From: Dehalococcoidia bacterium
GTDB lineage: Bacteria; Chloroflexota; Dehalococcoidia; DSTF01; JALHUB01
Direction: 5' to 3'
Assembly: GCA_022865685.1 (NCBI GenBank)
Contig: JALHUB010000255.1
Span: forward strand, 1-19,114
DNA: 19,114 nt
Positions 1 through 6,977 of this stretch are shown here, in pieces; within the stretch, counting starts at the first letter, position 1; each line of letters opens with the position of its first letter. Under the pieces are notes generated by a model. That model searched no databases. It was given only the letters and a program-made list of their open reading frames with translations, and was not told the DNA's origin. The position numbers and the translations under genes are program-made.

Positions 1-246
1 CTCGACGGCGGCGACCTCTTCGGTCGCGGCCTCCGGCGCCTCCGCCTCTGCGGCCTCCTCTTCCACCGCCTCGGCCTTCTCCTCCGCGGCGGGCTCCTCC
101 GACGGTGCCTGTTCCTCCTCCGAGGCCGCTATCTCCTCCGCGGCGGCTGTCTCCAGCTCCGCCGCTTCCTCTACAATCGGTTCCTCCTCGACGGCGGCGA
201 CCTCTTCGGTCGCGGCCTCCGGCGCCTCCGCCTCTGCGGCCTCCTC
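1..246. repeat. 60-bp exact direct repeat in the S1 tail, period 186 bp
   Basis: Bases 1-60 are identical to bases 187-246. The offset of 186 bases is 62 codons, so the repeat stays in frame with the S1 gene and encodes the same 20 Glu/Ala-rich residues twice. Similarity continues more loosely past the exact block on its high-coordinate side (KAEG versus KAEAVE, a two-codon difference). The left copy may extend beyond the window edge. Exact identity over 60 bases suggests a recent duplication or ongoing unequal exchange. Confidence 0.95.
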
Positions 247-1473
247 GCCCTCAGCCTTCGCGCCCTTTTGCGGCACGCCGCCGGGCAGGCCCACCACCCG
301 ACCGTCCTTGTCGAAGACGAAGCCCAAGTCCTCCGCTTCGTCGTGGGCCTGGCGCAGGCTGAGCCCCAACCGCTGGCGGTCACGCTCGATCCGGACGATC
401 TTCAGCGGCGCCACGTCCCCCTCTTTCACGACCTCGCGCGGGTGAGCGATGCGCCGGTTCACGAGCTCCGACACGTGGATCAACCCCTCGACAGGGCCCT
501 CGATGCGGGCGAAAGCGCCGAAGGTGACCAGCTTCGTTATCGTGCCCGTTACGATCTGTCCGACAGTGTACTTATCGACAATCTCCTCCCATCTTTCAGG
601 CTGCGCCCTCCGGATGCTCAGAGCTATCTTCTTCGCCTCCTGGTCTACCTTCATCACGTAAACGTCGACCTCCTGGCCGACGTGATACTGCTCCTCCGGC
701 GTCTTGTCGCGCTCCCACGACAGCTCGGAGAGGTGCGCCAGGCCGTCGGCGCCGCCCATGTCCACGAATACGCCGAAGCTGCGGATGCTGCTTATGCGGC
801 CCTTGCGGATCTCGCCCTCCTGCAGCTCCTCCAGCAGACGGTCCTTCTGGATGGCGCGCCAGTCCTGCAACGCCGCCCGCTCCGACAGGATGACGCGGTT
901 GCGCGCCCGGTTAATCTCTATGACCTTCACCAGCAGCGTCCTGCCGACTACCGCCTCAGGCGGAGCCTCGCTCTCCTTCTCCTCGCCTTCCGCCGGCGAC
1001 TGCGCGCTCACGGACTGCGAGAAGGGGATGAACCCGTGCACCCCTTCGACGTTGACCAGCAGGCCGCCCTTGTTGTAGCCGCTGATCTGGACCTCGAAGC
1101 TCTCGCCCTCCTCAAAGCGCTGCTGCAGTATGCGCCAGCCCTTCTCGCCGCGCGCCCGATCCAGCGAGAGGAGCACCTGCCCCTCCGGCGTTTCCGGCTG
1201 CATGACGTAGACGAGGACGCGCTCACCGGAGCCGGGCCACGTTTCCACGTTTGGCCCTAAGGAATGCATTTCGCTGGGGGGGACGATTCCCTCTGACTTC
1301 GTCCCGACGTCCACAACCATTCCATCGCGGTCGGAGCCCACTACCACTCCCTCAAGAATATCGCCGCGCCGAAGACTCTTGTACTCCTTGGACTCCGCTT
1401 CCAACAGGGTCGCCATGTCCTGGTAACCCTCGCTTGTGTTGCCTTCCGAATCAGGCGACGGATCGTTAGTCAA
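1..1473 (-). CDS. rpsA: 30S ribosomal protein S1-type RNA-binding protein (3' end outside window)
   Basis: The reading frame enters from the left edge on the minus strand and gives at least 491 residues. Four S1 (OB-fold RNA-binding) domains are visible at about residues 36-105, 125-200, 215-290 and 300-375; the third and fourth carry classic motifs such as SFGVFVDMGG and TFGAFARIEG. S1 proteins bind mRNA on the 30S subunit and aid initiation; four-domain forms are typical of Gram-positive-type lineages. From about residue 404 the protein becomes a low-complexity Glu/Ala-rich tail that continues off the window and contains a repeated block. The start chosen is TTG at 1473, with AGGAGG (1484-1489) ten bases upstream; an internal ATG at 1416 is the alternative, but it would lack this ribosome binding site. 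A TACAAT promoter element lies about 100 bases upstream. The family call is secure; the true C-terminus is unknown. Confidence 0.93.
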   Translation of the reverse strand, partial: MTNDPSPDSEGNTSEGYQDMATLLEAESKEYKSLRRGDILEGVVVGSDRDGMVVDVGTKSEGIVPPSEMHSLGPNVETWPGSGERVLVYVMQPETPEGQVLLSLDRARGEKGWRILQQRFEEGESFEVQISGYNKGGLLVNVEGVHGFIPFSQSVSAQSPAEGEEKESEAPPEAVVGRTLLVKVIEINRARNRVILSERAALQDWRAIQKDRLLEELQEGEIRKGRISSIRSFGVFVDMGGADGLAHLSELSWERDKTPEEQYHVGQEVDVYVMKVDQEAKKIALSIRRAQPERWEEIVDKYTVGQIVTGTITKLVTFGAFARIEGPVEGLIHVSELVNRRIAHPREVVKEGDVAPLKIVRIERDRQRLGLSLRQAHDEAEDLGFVFDKDGRVVGLPGGVPQKGAKAEGEEAAEAEAPEAATEEVAAVEEEPIVEEAAELETAAAEEIAASEEEQAPSEEPAAEEKAEAVEEEAAEAEAPEAATEEVAAVE

Positions 1474-1824
1474 GACGCTAGGGCCTCCTCACAGTATCCC
1501 GACGAAGCCGCGCGAAGACCCTTCAAGCGTCAGGACAGGATCGTCGCGCGAGTTCGCCTAGTTTGCGTAATTGTAGCACAGGGGGATCATTAGCGGAAGG
1601 AAGAGAATGAACGCCCACTCTCGCGGCTCGTCCTGAGGGGCGAAGGCACCTGCCGAGACTTGTCTCAGGCGACCGTAGGGTATGCAGGCTGAGCCGCGGA
1701 GTGATTTCGGGGGACCCGATGCGATTCTCAGCGTTGAATCCCTCAGCCTCAGCACAGCAATGTCCAGATGAAGGCTGCGGGATTCATACTGCAGAACTGC
1801 ACTCCCACCACGTTGACGCCGGCG
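1474..1824. other. Intergenic region upstream of the S1 gene, no gene seen
   Basis: This 351-base gap separates the histidine phosphatase stop from the S1 start; both genes are on the minus strand. It contains the S1 ribosome binding site (1484-1489), a probable promoter (TACAAT at 1570-1575) and a small imperfect hairpin at 1652-1670 (GCC-GAGA, loop CTTG, TCTC-A-GGC, one bulged A). The hairpin is upstream of the promoter and has no T tract, so it may mark the end of the phosphatase transcript or be chance. A 65-codon minus frame at 1558-1755 overlaps the promoter and resembles nothing recognised, so it is not called. Confidence 0.6.
1570..1578 (-). promoter_or_regulatory. Extended -10 promoter element for the S1 gene
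   Basis: On the minus strand the sequence reads TGCTACAAT: a TACAAT -10 hexamer (1570-1575) preceded by TGn, the extended -10 signature. The hexamer 17 bases upstream (TTCCGC) is a poor -35, which an extended -10 can tolerate. It would give a leader of roughly 90 bases before the TTG start at 1473. Confidence 0.5.
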
Positions 1825-2484
1825 TCACTCCTGCGGGCGGCGCACCGGCCACGCCTGCGGCTCCCAGAGGCCGCACGCCTCCAGGTGGCACCTATCGTTG
1901 AGGTGGACGACGACGGCGCGCCCGTCGCGGACGTCGAGGGTGCTGATCGCGGCCAGGTCGTGGCGCAGGCGGCGGAAGTCGCAAATCGACATGTTGAGCG
2001 CGTCGCAGAGCAGGGCATGGATCGTGAAATTATGCGTCACCGCCACCACCGTCTCGCGTCCGTGACGCCCCGCGATCCGCCGCACCGCTTCGCGGGCGCG
2101 GTCCTGCACCTCCTGGAGGCTCTCGCGGCCGCCGGGCATGCGCAGCGTCCCCGCCTCTTCGCCCAGCCAGCGCGACAGGAACTCCGGGTAGCGCCCGCGC
2201 ATCTCCTCGAACGTCAGCCCGTCAAGGTCGCCCACGTCCATCTCCGTCAGCCCATCGTCGACGACGACCTCCAGGCCGTGCCGCGACGCAATCGCCTGCG
2301 CCGTGTCTAGGGCGCGACGCAGCGGGCTCGAATATATGGCGTCGATCTTCGCGCCGGCCAGCGCTTCGGCCAGCGCCTCCGCCTGGTGACGGCCCTTCTC
2401 CGTGAGCGGCACGTCCTGCAGGCCAAGGCCCAGGCCGTCGCGGTTGCTTGCCGTCTCCCCGTGTCTGGCGAGTATCAAACGCAT
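1825..2484 (-). CDS. Histidine phosphatase family protein (phosphoglycerate mutase-like)
   Basis: This is a 219-residue cytosolic phosphatase of the branch-1 histidine phosphatase superfamily. The N-terminus reads MRLILARHGET, with the RHG phosphohistidine motif at residues 7-9 (His8 is the expected nucleophile). Further conserved elements are SSPLRRALDTA, the acidic LTEMDVGDLDG segment, and the second catalytic His in AVTHN near residue 150. Substrate cannot be read from sequence; relatives include GpmB-, CobC- and broad-specificity phosphatases. The ATG at 2484 was chosen because the family begins directly at this strand; an in-frame TTG at 2499 would add five residues but has GGGAGG only one base upstream. 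The gene starts 7 bases after the DUF2344 gene ends, so the two are probably co-transcribed. Confidence 0.9.
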   Translation of the reverse strand: MRLILARHGETASNRDGLGLGLQDVPLTEKGRHQAEALAEALAGAKIDAIYSSPLRRALDTAQAIASRHGLEVVVDDGLTEMDVGDLDGLTFEEMRGRYPEFLSRWLGEEAGTLRMPGGRESLQEVQDRAREAVRRIAGRHGRETVVAVTHNFTIHALLCDALNMSICDFRRLRHDLAAISTLDVRDGRAVVVHLNDRCHLEACGLWEPQAWPVRRPQE

Positions 2485-2491
2485 CGCACGC

Positions 2492-3184
2492 CTACGCAAA
2501 CCTCCCGTGACGGCGCCACGCCTCGTGCGCTGGCGAGCTCTCCGCCAGCACCAGCTTCCGACGATGAATGCTCGTCGGCTCCGGCAGTGCCATCGCCGCT
2601 ATCACCTGCTCCGGCCGCCCGCTGCCGCCGCTGTCGGCGCGCACGCGCATGCCGACCACCGGCGAGCCGTTCTTCGAGCCGTCGAGCCACAAGTGCTGCG
2701 CCAGTGCCCGAATATCGTAGCGACGCGTCTCGCCGTCGCGCACCTGCTCCCAGGGGACGCTCTCTGCCGCCAGGAACCGCTCGATAGCCTCCCGGGCATC
2801 CTCTTCCGTCAGCGTCGTCGGCAGCAACACCTCGTACTCAGCCGCCCGCAGCTCCGACTGCAACGACGGCGCCCTCAGCCCCACCTCCTCCACCTCCAGC
2901 GCCTCCACACCGGCCGGCAACTGCCTGCCCACCCCGCGCATGAAGTCGAGAGGCGTCAGGCGGCTGCCCAGGAACACGTCGAGCAGCTCGCCGTCGCTCG
3001 TCACGCCCACCGCCAGCGGTGCCGCCAGCGAGATCTGCGCATGGGGTGTGAACCCCTCCGAATAGGCGACGTCGATGCCCGCCCGTCTCAGGGCGCGTTC
3101 CCAGAGGCGCATCAGGTCGAGGTGGGTGATGTACTTCACCTCCTCGCCACGCGAGAACCGGACACGCAGACGTTGCACTTTCAT
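2492..3184 (-). CDS. DUF2344 / TIGR03936-family radical SAM-linked protein
   Basis: The 230-residue product begins MKVQRLRVRFSRGEEVKYITHLDLMRLWERALRR-like and continues with AYSEGFTPHAQISLAAPLAVG, the hallmark segment of the TIGR03936 (DUF2344) family. Members are usually encoded next to, or fused to, a B12-binding radical SAM protein and often lie near the rplU-rpmA or rng genes; the biochemical role is not established. Here no radical SAM gene is adjacent. It overlaps the preceding CNNM/CBS gene by four bases (ATGA), which indicates translational coupling, and it ends 7 bases before the histidine phosphatase. The family assignment rests on the remembered motif and could be checked with the TIGR03936 model. 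Confidence 0.85.
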   Translation of the reverse strand: MKVQRLRVRFSRGEEVKYITHLDLMRLWERALRRAGIDVAYSEGFTPHAQISLAAPLAVGVTSDGELLDVFLGSRLTPLDFMRGVGRQLPAGVEALEVEEVGLRAPSLQSELRAAEYEVLLPTTLTEEDAREAIERFLAAESVPWEQVRDGETRRYDIRALAQHLWLDGSKNGSPVVGMRVRADSGGSGRPEQVIAAMALPEPTSIHRRKLVLAESSPAHEAWRRHGRFA

Positions 3185-4482
3185 GACTGCTTCTTCGTAA
3201 CGAGCACCCGCTCGATCTTCGTCCCGCGCACCTCCGCGACGACCATCCGAAAGCCGTCGGCCTCCACCGCCTCGCCTTCCCTGGGAATGTGCCCCAGCCG
3301 GTCCAGCACGTAGCCCGCCACCGTCTCGTAGCGGCCCTCCGGGATGCGCAGGCCGAGCTCCTCGTTCGCGTCCCAGATGCTCATGCCGGCGTCGACCGAG
3401 GACGTGCGCTCGTCGATGGGCTCGAACTCCTTCGCGACGCCCGCCTCCTCCTCCGCAACCGGCCCTACCATCTCCTCCAGCAGCAGCTCGATGGTAACGA
3501 TTCCCGCCGTGCCGCCGTACTCGTCGACCACTATCGCCATGTGCTGGTTCTGTGCCTGCATCTCGCGAAAAAGCGCCCCAACCGGCTTCGTCTCCGGCAC
3601 GAAGTACGTCGGGCGCATGCAGCTAGTGATGGGGCTGTCGCGGTTGAGCTCGCCCCGCGCGACGCCGCGCAGCACATCCTTTATGCTCACCACACCGGCG
3701 ACGTTGTCCACGCTCTCCCGATACGCCGGGAAGCGGGAGTGCCCCGTCTCCTCGAAGACGCGATAGAAATCGCCGATAGTCGCGTCCGTCTCCAGCCAGA
3801 CGACCTCCGTCCGCGGCACCATCACCTCCTGCACCTGGCGGTCGCGGAACTGGAAGACGTTCTCCAGCAGCTCGCCCGTCTGCTCGCCGAGCACGCGCTC
3901 CACCGTGCCGATGTCGATCAACATGCGCAGCTCCGCCTCCGTCACCGTCGGCGCCGGCCGCGGCGTCGCGCCGAAGATCAGGCGCCGGAAAGCCTGCGGG
4001 ATTGCGGCCATTACCGTCATCACGGGGCTGACCAGCCGGAGCAGCCCTTCGACGGGCCGCGCGACAAAGAGGGCGTAGCCTTCGCTCGACTGCGCCGCCA
4101 GCACCTTCGGCGTCACCTCGCCGAAGAGGGCGAGCAAAACGGTGGTGATCAGCGTTCCGAACACCAGGCCGATGTTCCCCATCAGCTCGACGGAGATGAC
4201 GCTCGCCATCGCCGCCGCGATCACCACGAACAGGTTCTGCAAGAGGACGATCGCCGCGAAGAAGCGGTCGCGGTCTGACCGCAGCCGCTCGATAGCCCGC
4301 GCGCGCCCATCTCCCATCTCCGCCAGGTGGTGGATTCGGATGCGGTCGGCAGCGACTATCGCTATCTCGATGCTGTTGACGAGCGCGTATAGGAGGACGC
4401 TGACGGCCAGGATGACGGTGACCAGGGGAGTGCTGAGGCCGCTAGCAGCCAGCCCATCCTGCGCAGCAAGAGGTGGAACCAT
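3181..4482 (-). CDS. CNNM/CorC-type hemolysin-family membrane protein with CBS pair
   Basis: The 433-residue protein has the usual three-part layout. An N-terminal CNNM (DUF21) membrane domain spans about residues 12-190, with hydrophobic segments near 20-45, 80-100 and 110-130 and the signature GEVTPKVLAAQ. A CBS-domain pair follows at about 205-330 (VMVPRTEVVWLE; VVDEYGGTAGIVTIE), then a C-terminal CorC_HlyC domain at about 345-425. Relatives act in Mg2+/Co2+ homeostasis, with nucleotide binding at the CBS pair; the hemolysin name is historical. The ATG at 4482 was chosen; an in-frame TTG at 4491 is almost as good and neither has a clear ribosome binding site. A consensus-like promoter lies about 50 bases upstream. 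It is the first gene of a three-gene operon. Confidence 0.92.
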   Translation of the reverse strand: MVPPLAAQDGLAASGLSTPLVTVILAVSVLLYALVNSIEIAIVAADRIRIHHLAEMGDGRARAIERLRSDRDRFFAAIVLLQNLFVVIAAAMASVISVELMGNIGLVFGTLITTVLLALFGEVTPKVLAAQSSEGYALFVARPVEGLLRLVSPVMTVMAAIPQAFRRLIFGATPRPAPTVTEAELRMLIDIGTVERVLGEQTGELLENVFQFRDRQVQEVMVPRTEVVWLETDATIGDFYRVFEETGHSRFPAYRESVDNVAGVVSIKDVLRGVARGELNRDSPITSCMRPTYFVPETKPVGALFREMQAQNQHMAIVVDEYGGTAGIVTIELLLEEMVGPVAEEEAGVAKEFEPIDERTSSVDAGMSIWDANEELGLRIPEGRYETVAGYVLDRLGHIPREGEAVEADGFRMVVAEVRGTKIERVLVTKKQS

Positions 4483-4536
4483 ATAAATCAACTCGGTGCG
4501 TCCCGCTCAACAGGGGGACCGTCACCGGGCAGCGAG

Positions 4537-4565
4537 ATCATATCAACTGCCGCTTCGCCTGTCAA
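4537..4565 (-). promoter_or_regulatory. Strong sigma70-type promoter for the 4482-1825 operon
   Basis: On the minus strand TTGACA (4560-4565) and TATGAT (4537-4542) are separated by exactly 17 bases, matching 11 of 12 consensus positions. Predicted transcription starts near 4530, about 50 bases before the CNNM/CBS start. This is one of the two best promoters in the window. Confidence 0.85.
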
Positions 4566-4607
4566 AGAGCTCCCGCAAACCGACAGGCCGGCGGGGAACG
4601 CTCACAC

Positions 4608-4639
4608 GGGTCGCGCTATACTTGCCGCGACCCTATAAT
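4608..4639 (+). promoter_or_regulatory. Perfect dyad abutting a TATAAT -10, upstream of the exchanger
   Basis: GGGTCGCG (4608-4615) and CGCGACCC (4626-4633) form a perfect 8-bp inverted repeat with a 10-base spacer. The right arm ends immediately before TATAAT (4634-4639) on the plus strand, and the spacer contains a second -10-like TATACT (4617-4622). No good -35 is visible for either. The placement suits an operator for a dimeric regulator covering the promoter of the exchanger gene; a transcribed hairpin is the alternative. Confidence 0.45.
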
Positions 4640-4745
4640 GCGCCACAGGATACCGCCCGATGGATCGCCGGCCGCCCGCCGGAAGCCACGCCGGCGCCGC
4701 ACCGCCATCATCGACTCTCTACGCCCGACGACCGGGACGTCTAAC

Positions 4746-5966
4746 GTGAAAAACTGGTGGCCCATCATTGCTCTGGGGCTTCTCTCCGCTCCAACTATCT
4801 TCCTGAGGATCGTGGGAGTAGAGCTGCCGCCCGCGTTTGAGGTGGCCCTATTCGGTTCCGCCATCCTGGCGGCCGCATTCCTCCTGACGTGGGCCTCGGA
4901 GGTTGCCGAGACCGAGATGTCGCAGACGCTGGCCCTAGCCTTCCTCGCCATCATCGCCGTCCTGCCCGAATACGCCGTCGACATCTATTTCGCGTGGACG
5001 GCTCACACAAACCCCGAAAACGCCCATTTCGCCATCGCAAACATGACCGGCGGCAACCGCCTGCTCGTCGGGTTCGCCTGGCCCATGATCTTCCTCATCT
5101 TCTGGCTCAAGACGCGCAAGAGGGTGCTGTCTGTAGACCCGACACAGAACGGCTTGAGCGTCATAATCTTGGGCGTCGCCACCTTGTACAGCTTTTCCAT
5201 ACCGTTGCGAGGCAGTCTATCGCTCATCGATACCGGCGTCGCACTGGTCATCTTCGGATCGTACCTCTGGCTGATGTCCCGCATGCCTGCGCGCGAGGTC
5301 GACGTGTTCGTGGGGCCGGCCGCGGCGATCAAGGCGATGCCCGCCGTGCCCCGCCGGCTCGTCGTCGCCGCAATCTTCATCTTCTCGGCGGGCGTCATAT
5401 TCTCCGCCGCCGAGCCGTTTGCCAACGGCCTGGTTGCCCTGGGCGGGGACCTCGGCATAGATCAGTTCATTCTCGTGCAGTGGCTGGCGCCTCTCGCCTC
5501 TGAATCGCCGGAGTTCCTGCTCGCCGGGCTGCTGACTGCTCGTGGCCGGCCCGGCGCCGGCATGACCCTCCTCCTCTCCTCGAAAGTCAGCCAGTGGACC
5601 CTTCTGATCGGCAGCGTACCGGCCGCCTTCAGCATCTCGGGAGCGACCCTATCGCCGATGAACTTCGACACTCGCCAGGCCGAAGAGGTTTTCCTTACCG
5701 CTGCCCAATCGCTCTTCGCCGTGGCCATCTTCGTAAGCCTCAGCATATCCGCATGGGAGGCCGGACTCCTGGCTGTCCTGTTTGTCACCCAACTCTTCTT
5801 CTTCAATACGACCGTGCGAATCGGCTACGGCTTCGCCTATCTCCTGTTGGCGCTGCTGGTGTTTTTCCGCGATCGCCCGACGATGCCCGTTCTCTGGCGC
5901 ACCGCAAGAGAGGCGATATCGCCTTCTCAGTCGGGCTCTCGCGACCCGCACAAGCCGCCCGGCTAG
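4746..5966 (+). CDS. Sodium/calcium exchanger-type (CaCA superfamily) cation antiporter
   Basis: The 406-residue protein is almost entirely membrane helices, about ten or eleven, in two halves. Each half carries an alpha-repeat-like segment: residues ~68-110 contain AVLPEYAVD followed by ANMTGGNRLLVG, and residues ~245-295 contain ASESPEFLLAG followed by SSKVSQWTLLIGSVP. The paired acidic PE motifs are the expected cation ligands of CaCA exchangers. The usual GNxxGSN element is only partly kept in the first repeat and is lost in the second, so ion specificity is uncertain. GTG at 4746 was chosen because the hydrophobic domain begins there (VKNWWPIIALG); the frame is open upstream, and an ATG at 4638 would add a 36-residue basic leader, but that ATG overlaps the TATAAT motif. 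It is divergent from the CNNM/CBS operon. Confidence 0.85.
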   Translation: MKNWWPIIALGLLSAPTIFLRIVGVELPPAFEVALFGSAILAAAFLLTWASEVAETEMSQTLALAFLAIIAVLPEYAVDIYFAWTAHTNPENAHFAIANMTGGNRLLVGFAWPMIFLIFWLKTRKRVLSVDPTQNGLSVIILGVATLYSFSIPLRGSLSLIDTGVALVIFGSYLWLMSRMPAREVDVFVGPAAAIKAMPAVPRRLVVAAIFIFSAGVIFSAAEPFANGLVALGGDLGIDQFILVQWLAPLASESPEFLLAGLLTARGRPGAGMTLLLSSKVSQWTLLIGSVPAAFSISGATLSPMNFDTRQAEEVFLTAAQSLFAVAIFVSLSISAWEAGLLAVLFVTQLFFFNTTVRIGYGFAYLLLALLVFFRDRPTMPVLWRTAREAISPSQSGSRDPHKPPG

Positions 5967-6063
5967 CCGCGCCGAGTCGCATTCGCTGTGTCCGCTGTCC
6001 CGTTCCGAGGCGATGCAGGGGCCGTGCAGTGATAGAAGTGGGGTCGAGGGCCGCGGAAGCGAC

Positions 6064-6864
6064 CTAGGCGGCCTCGCTCTTGCGCGCCACCCGCGGCGAA
6101 TCGTCGAATCTCGCCATCGACACCCGCGCCGATTCGACGAGGGCCTCCGGAGTCCGGCCGTCATCGCCGTACATCGCCATGCCGGTGTCCACGACAATGT
6201 CGACCGCGGACTCGCCGTCCCCCATGCTGTCGAGGGCGTTCCATTCCAGGGAGTCGCGCAGTCGCCCCGCCAGCACCGCGGCGCCGCTGGCGCTCAGACC
6301 GCACAGCAGTACGCCGAACTCATCGTTGCTTATCAGAGCGATGAGATCGCTGCTGCGAATCAGGCTCTGCACCCGCCCGGCAGCGGAGCGGAGGAAATCG
6401 CCGTTGCCGCGATTGAGCTGACGGCCGCCGCGCATCGCTCTCAGCTTCAAGAGCAGTAGCGCAAACGACCCTCCGTGCCGCTCTGATCGCGCGCATTCCA
6501 GCGACAAACGGTCGTAGAGGTGGCTTCGCGTGTGCGCGCCGGTCGTCTCGTCGTACAGCGACGACCACGCCACCAGCGTCTCTCGCTTGCGCCGCGCCGT
6601 TGTTCGGAGCATCCCGGAGAGAGTGCCCAGAAGCACGCAAGACGTGGCGAAGATCACCGTGACCGCGAACTGCGGCGTGTAGTCCTCCACAGACAGGCCG
6701 ATGCCGAACAGCGGGATCGACCACAGCAAGAAGTAGATGAAACAGCCCCAGAACGCGACCCAGGCCAGCCGGCTGAGGTAGAGAGTCCGGAAGTAGCTCC
6801 TGTAGAGTGAGCTTGTGGCCTGTCTTGCGCGGTTCGTCTTCTCTGCCCTCCTGATGAGTCGCAT
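6064..6864 (-). CDS. Membrane GGDEF-family protein with degenerate active site
   Basis: The 266-residue protein has two N-terminal membrane segments (about residues 32-56 and 66-86), then a GGDEF-type domain (about 100-250). The catalytic signature is SNDEF (residues 179-183) instead of GGDEF. The strand that normally reads LLDxDxF with metal-binding Asp residues is LLLKLRAM. Synthesis of c-di-GMP is therefore unlikely. However, RSSD (170-173) sits exactly five residues before SNDEF, the normal position of the RxxD inhibitory site that binds c-di-GMP, so a receptor role is possible. The start at ATG 6864 has GGAG eight bases upstream; an in-frame ATG at 6906 has AAGGGA directly abutting it and is less likely. 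The gene lies 113 bases after a NarL-type regulator on the same strand and converges with the exchanger gene. Confidence 0.82.
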   Translation of the reverse strand: MRLIRRAEKTNRARQATSSLYRSYFRTLYLSRLAWVAFWGCFIYFLLWSIPLFGIGLSVEDYTPQFAVTVIFATSCVLLGTLSGMLRTTARRKRETLVAWSSLYDETTGAHTRSHLYDRLSLECARSERHGGSFALLLLKLRAMRGGRQLNRGNGDFLRSAAGRVQSLIRSSDLIALISNDEFGVLLCGLSASGAAVLAGRLRDSLEWNALDSMGDGESAVDIVVDTGMAMYGDDGRTPEALVESARVSMARFDDSPRVARKSEAA

Positions 6865-6919
6865 CGGGCCGGCTCCATGGAAGCTAGCGTTGTCGGCCCG
6901 CGGCATTCCCTTAATATTC

Positions 6920-6937
6920 TTCGGCTGATTCGCCGAA
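6920..6937. promoter_or_regulatory. 6-bp perfect inverted repeat upstream of the GGDEF-family gene
   Basis: TTCGGC (6920-6925) and GCCGAA (6932-6937) are separated by six bases, 55 bases upstream of the chosen start. The dyad lies next to an AT-richer stretch (TTAATATT at 6911-6918) where a promoter could be, so an operator is plausible. No clear -35/-10 pair was found, and a 6-bp dyad can arise by chance. Confidence 0.3.
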
Positions 6938-6977
6938 TTGGTAAATCCATCAGGTGATAGATGCTCTGTGGTAGGCG

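Noticed and set aside
1..246. The 60-bp repeats as a CRISPR or mobile-element repeat
   Set aside because: The repeat is in frame within the S1 coding sequence, only two copies are visible, and the spacing region is itself coding and Glu/Ala-rich.
268..1260. Long open plus-strand frame (330 codons) opposite the S1 gene
   Set aside because: The minus strand encodes four clear S1 domains; the plus frame is Leu/Arg/His-rich with no recognisable motif, a usual by-product of high GC.
1558..1755. 65-codon minus-strand frame between the phosphatase and S1 genes
   Set aside because: No ribosome binding site, no recognisable motif, and it overlaps the likely S1 promoter.
3289..4278. Long plus-strand frame opposite the CNNM/CBS gene
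   Set aside because: Arg/His/Leu-rich shadow of a gene with clear domains on the minus strand.
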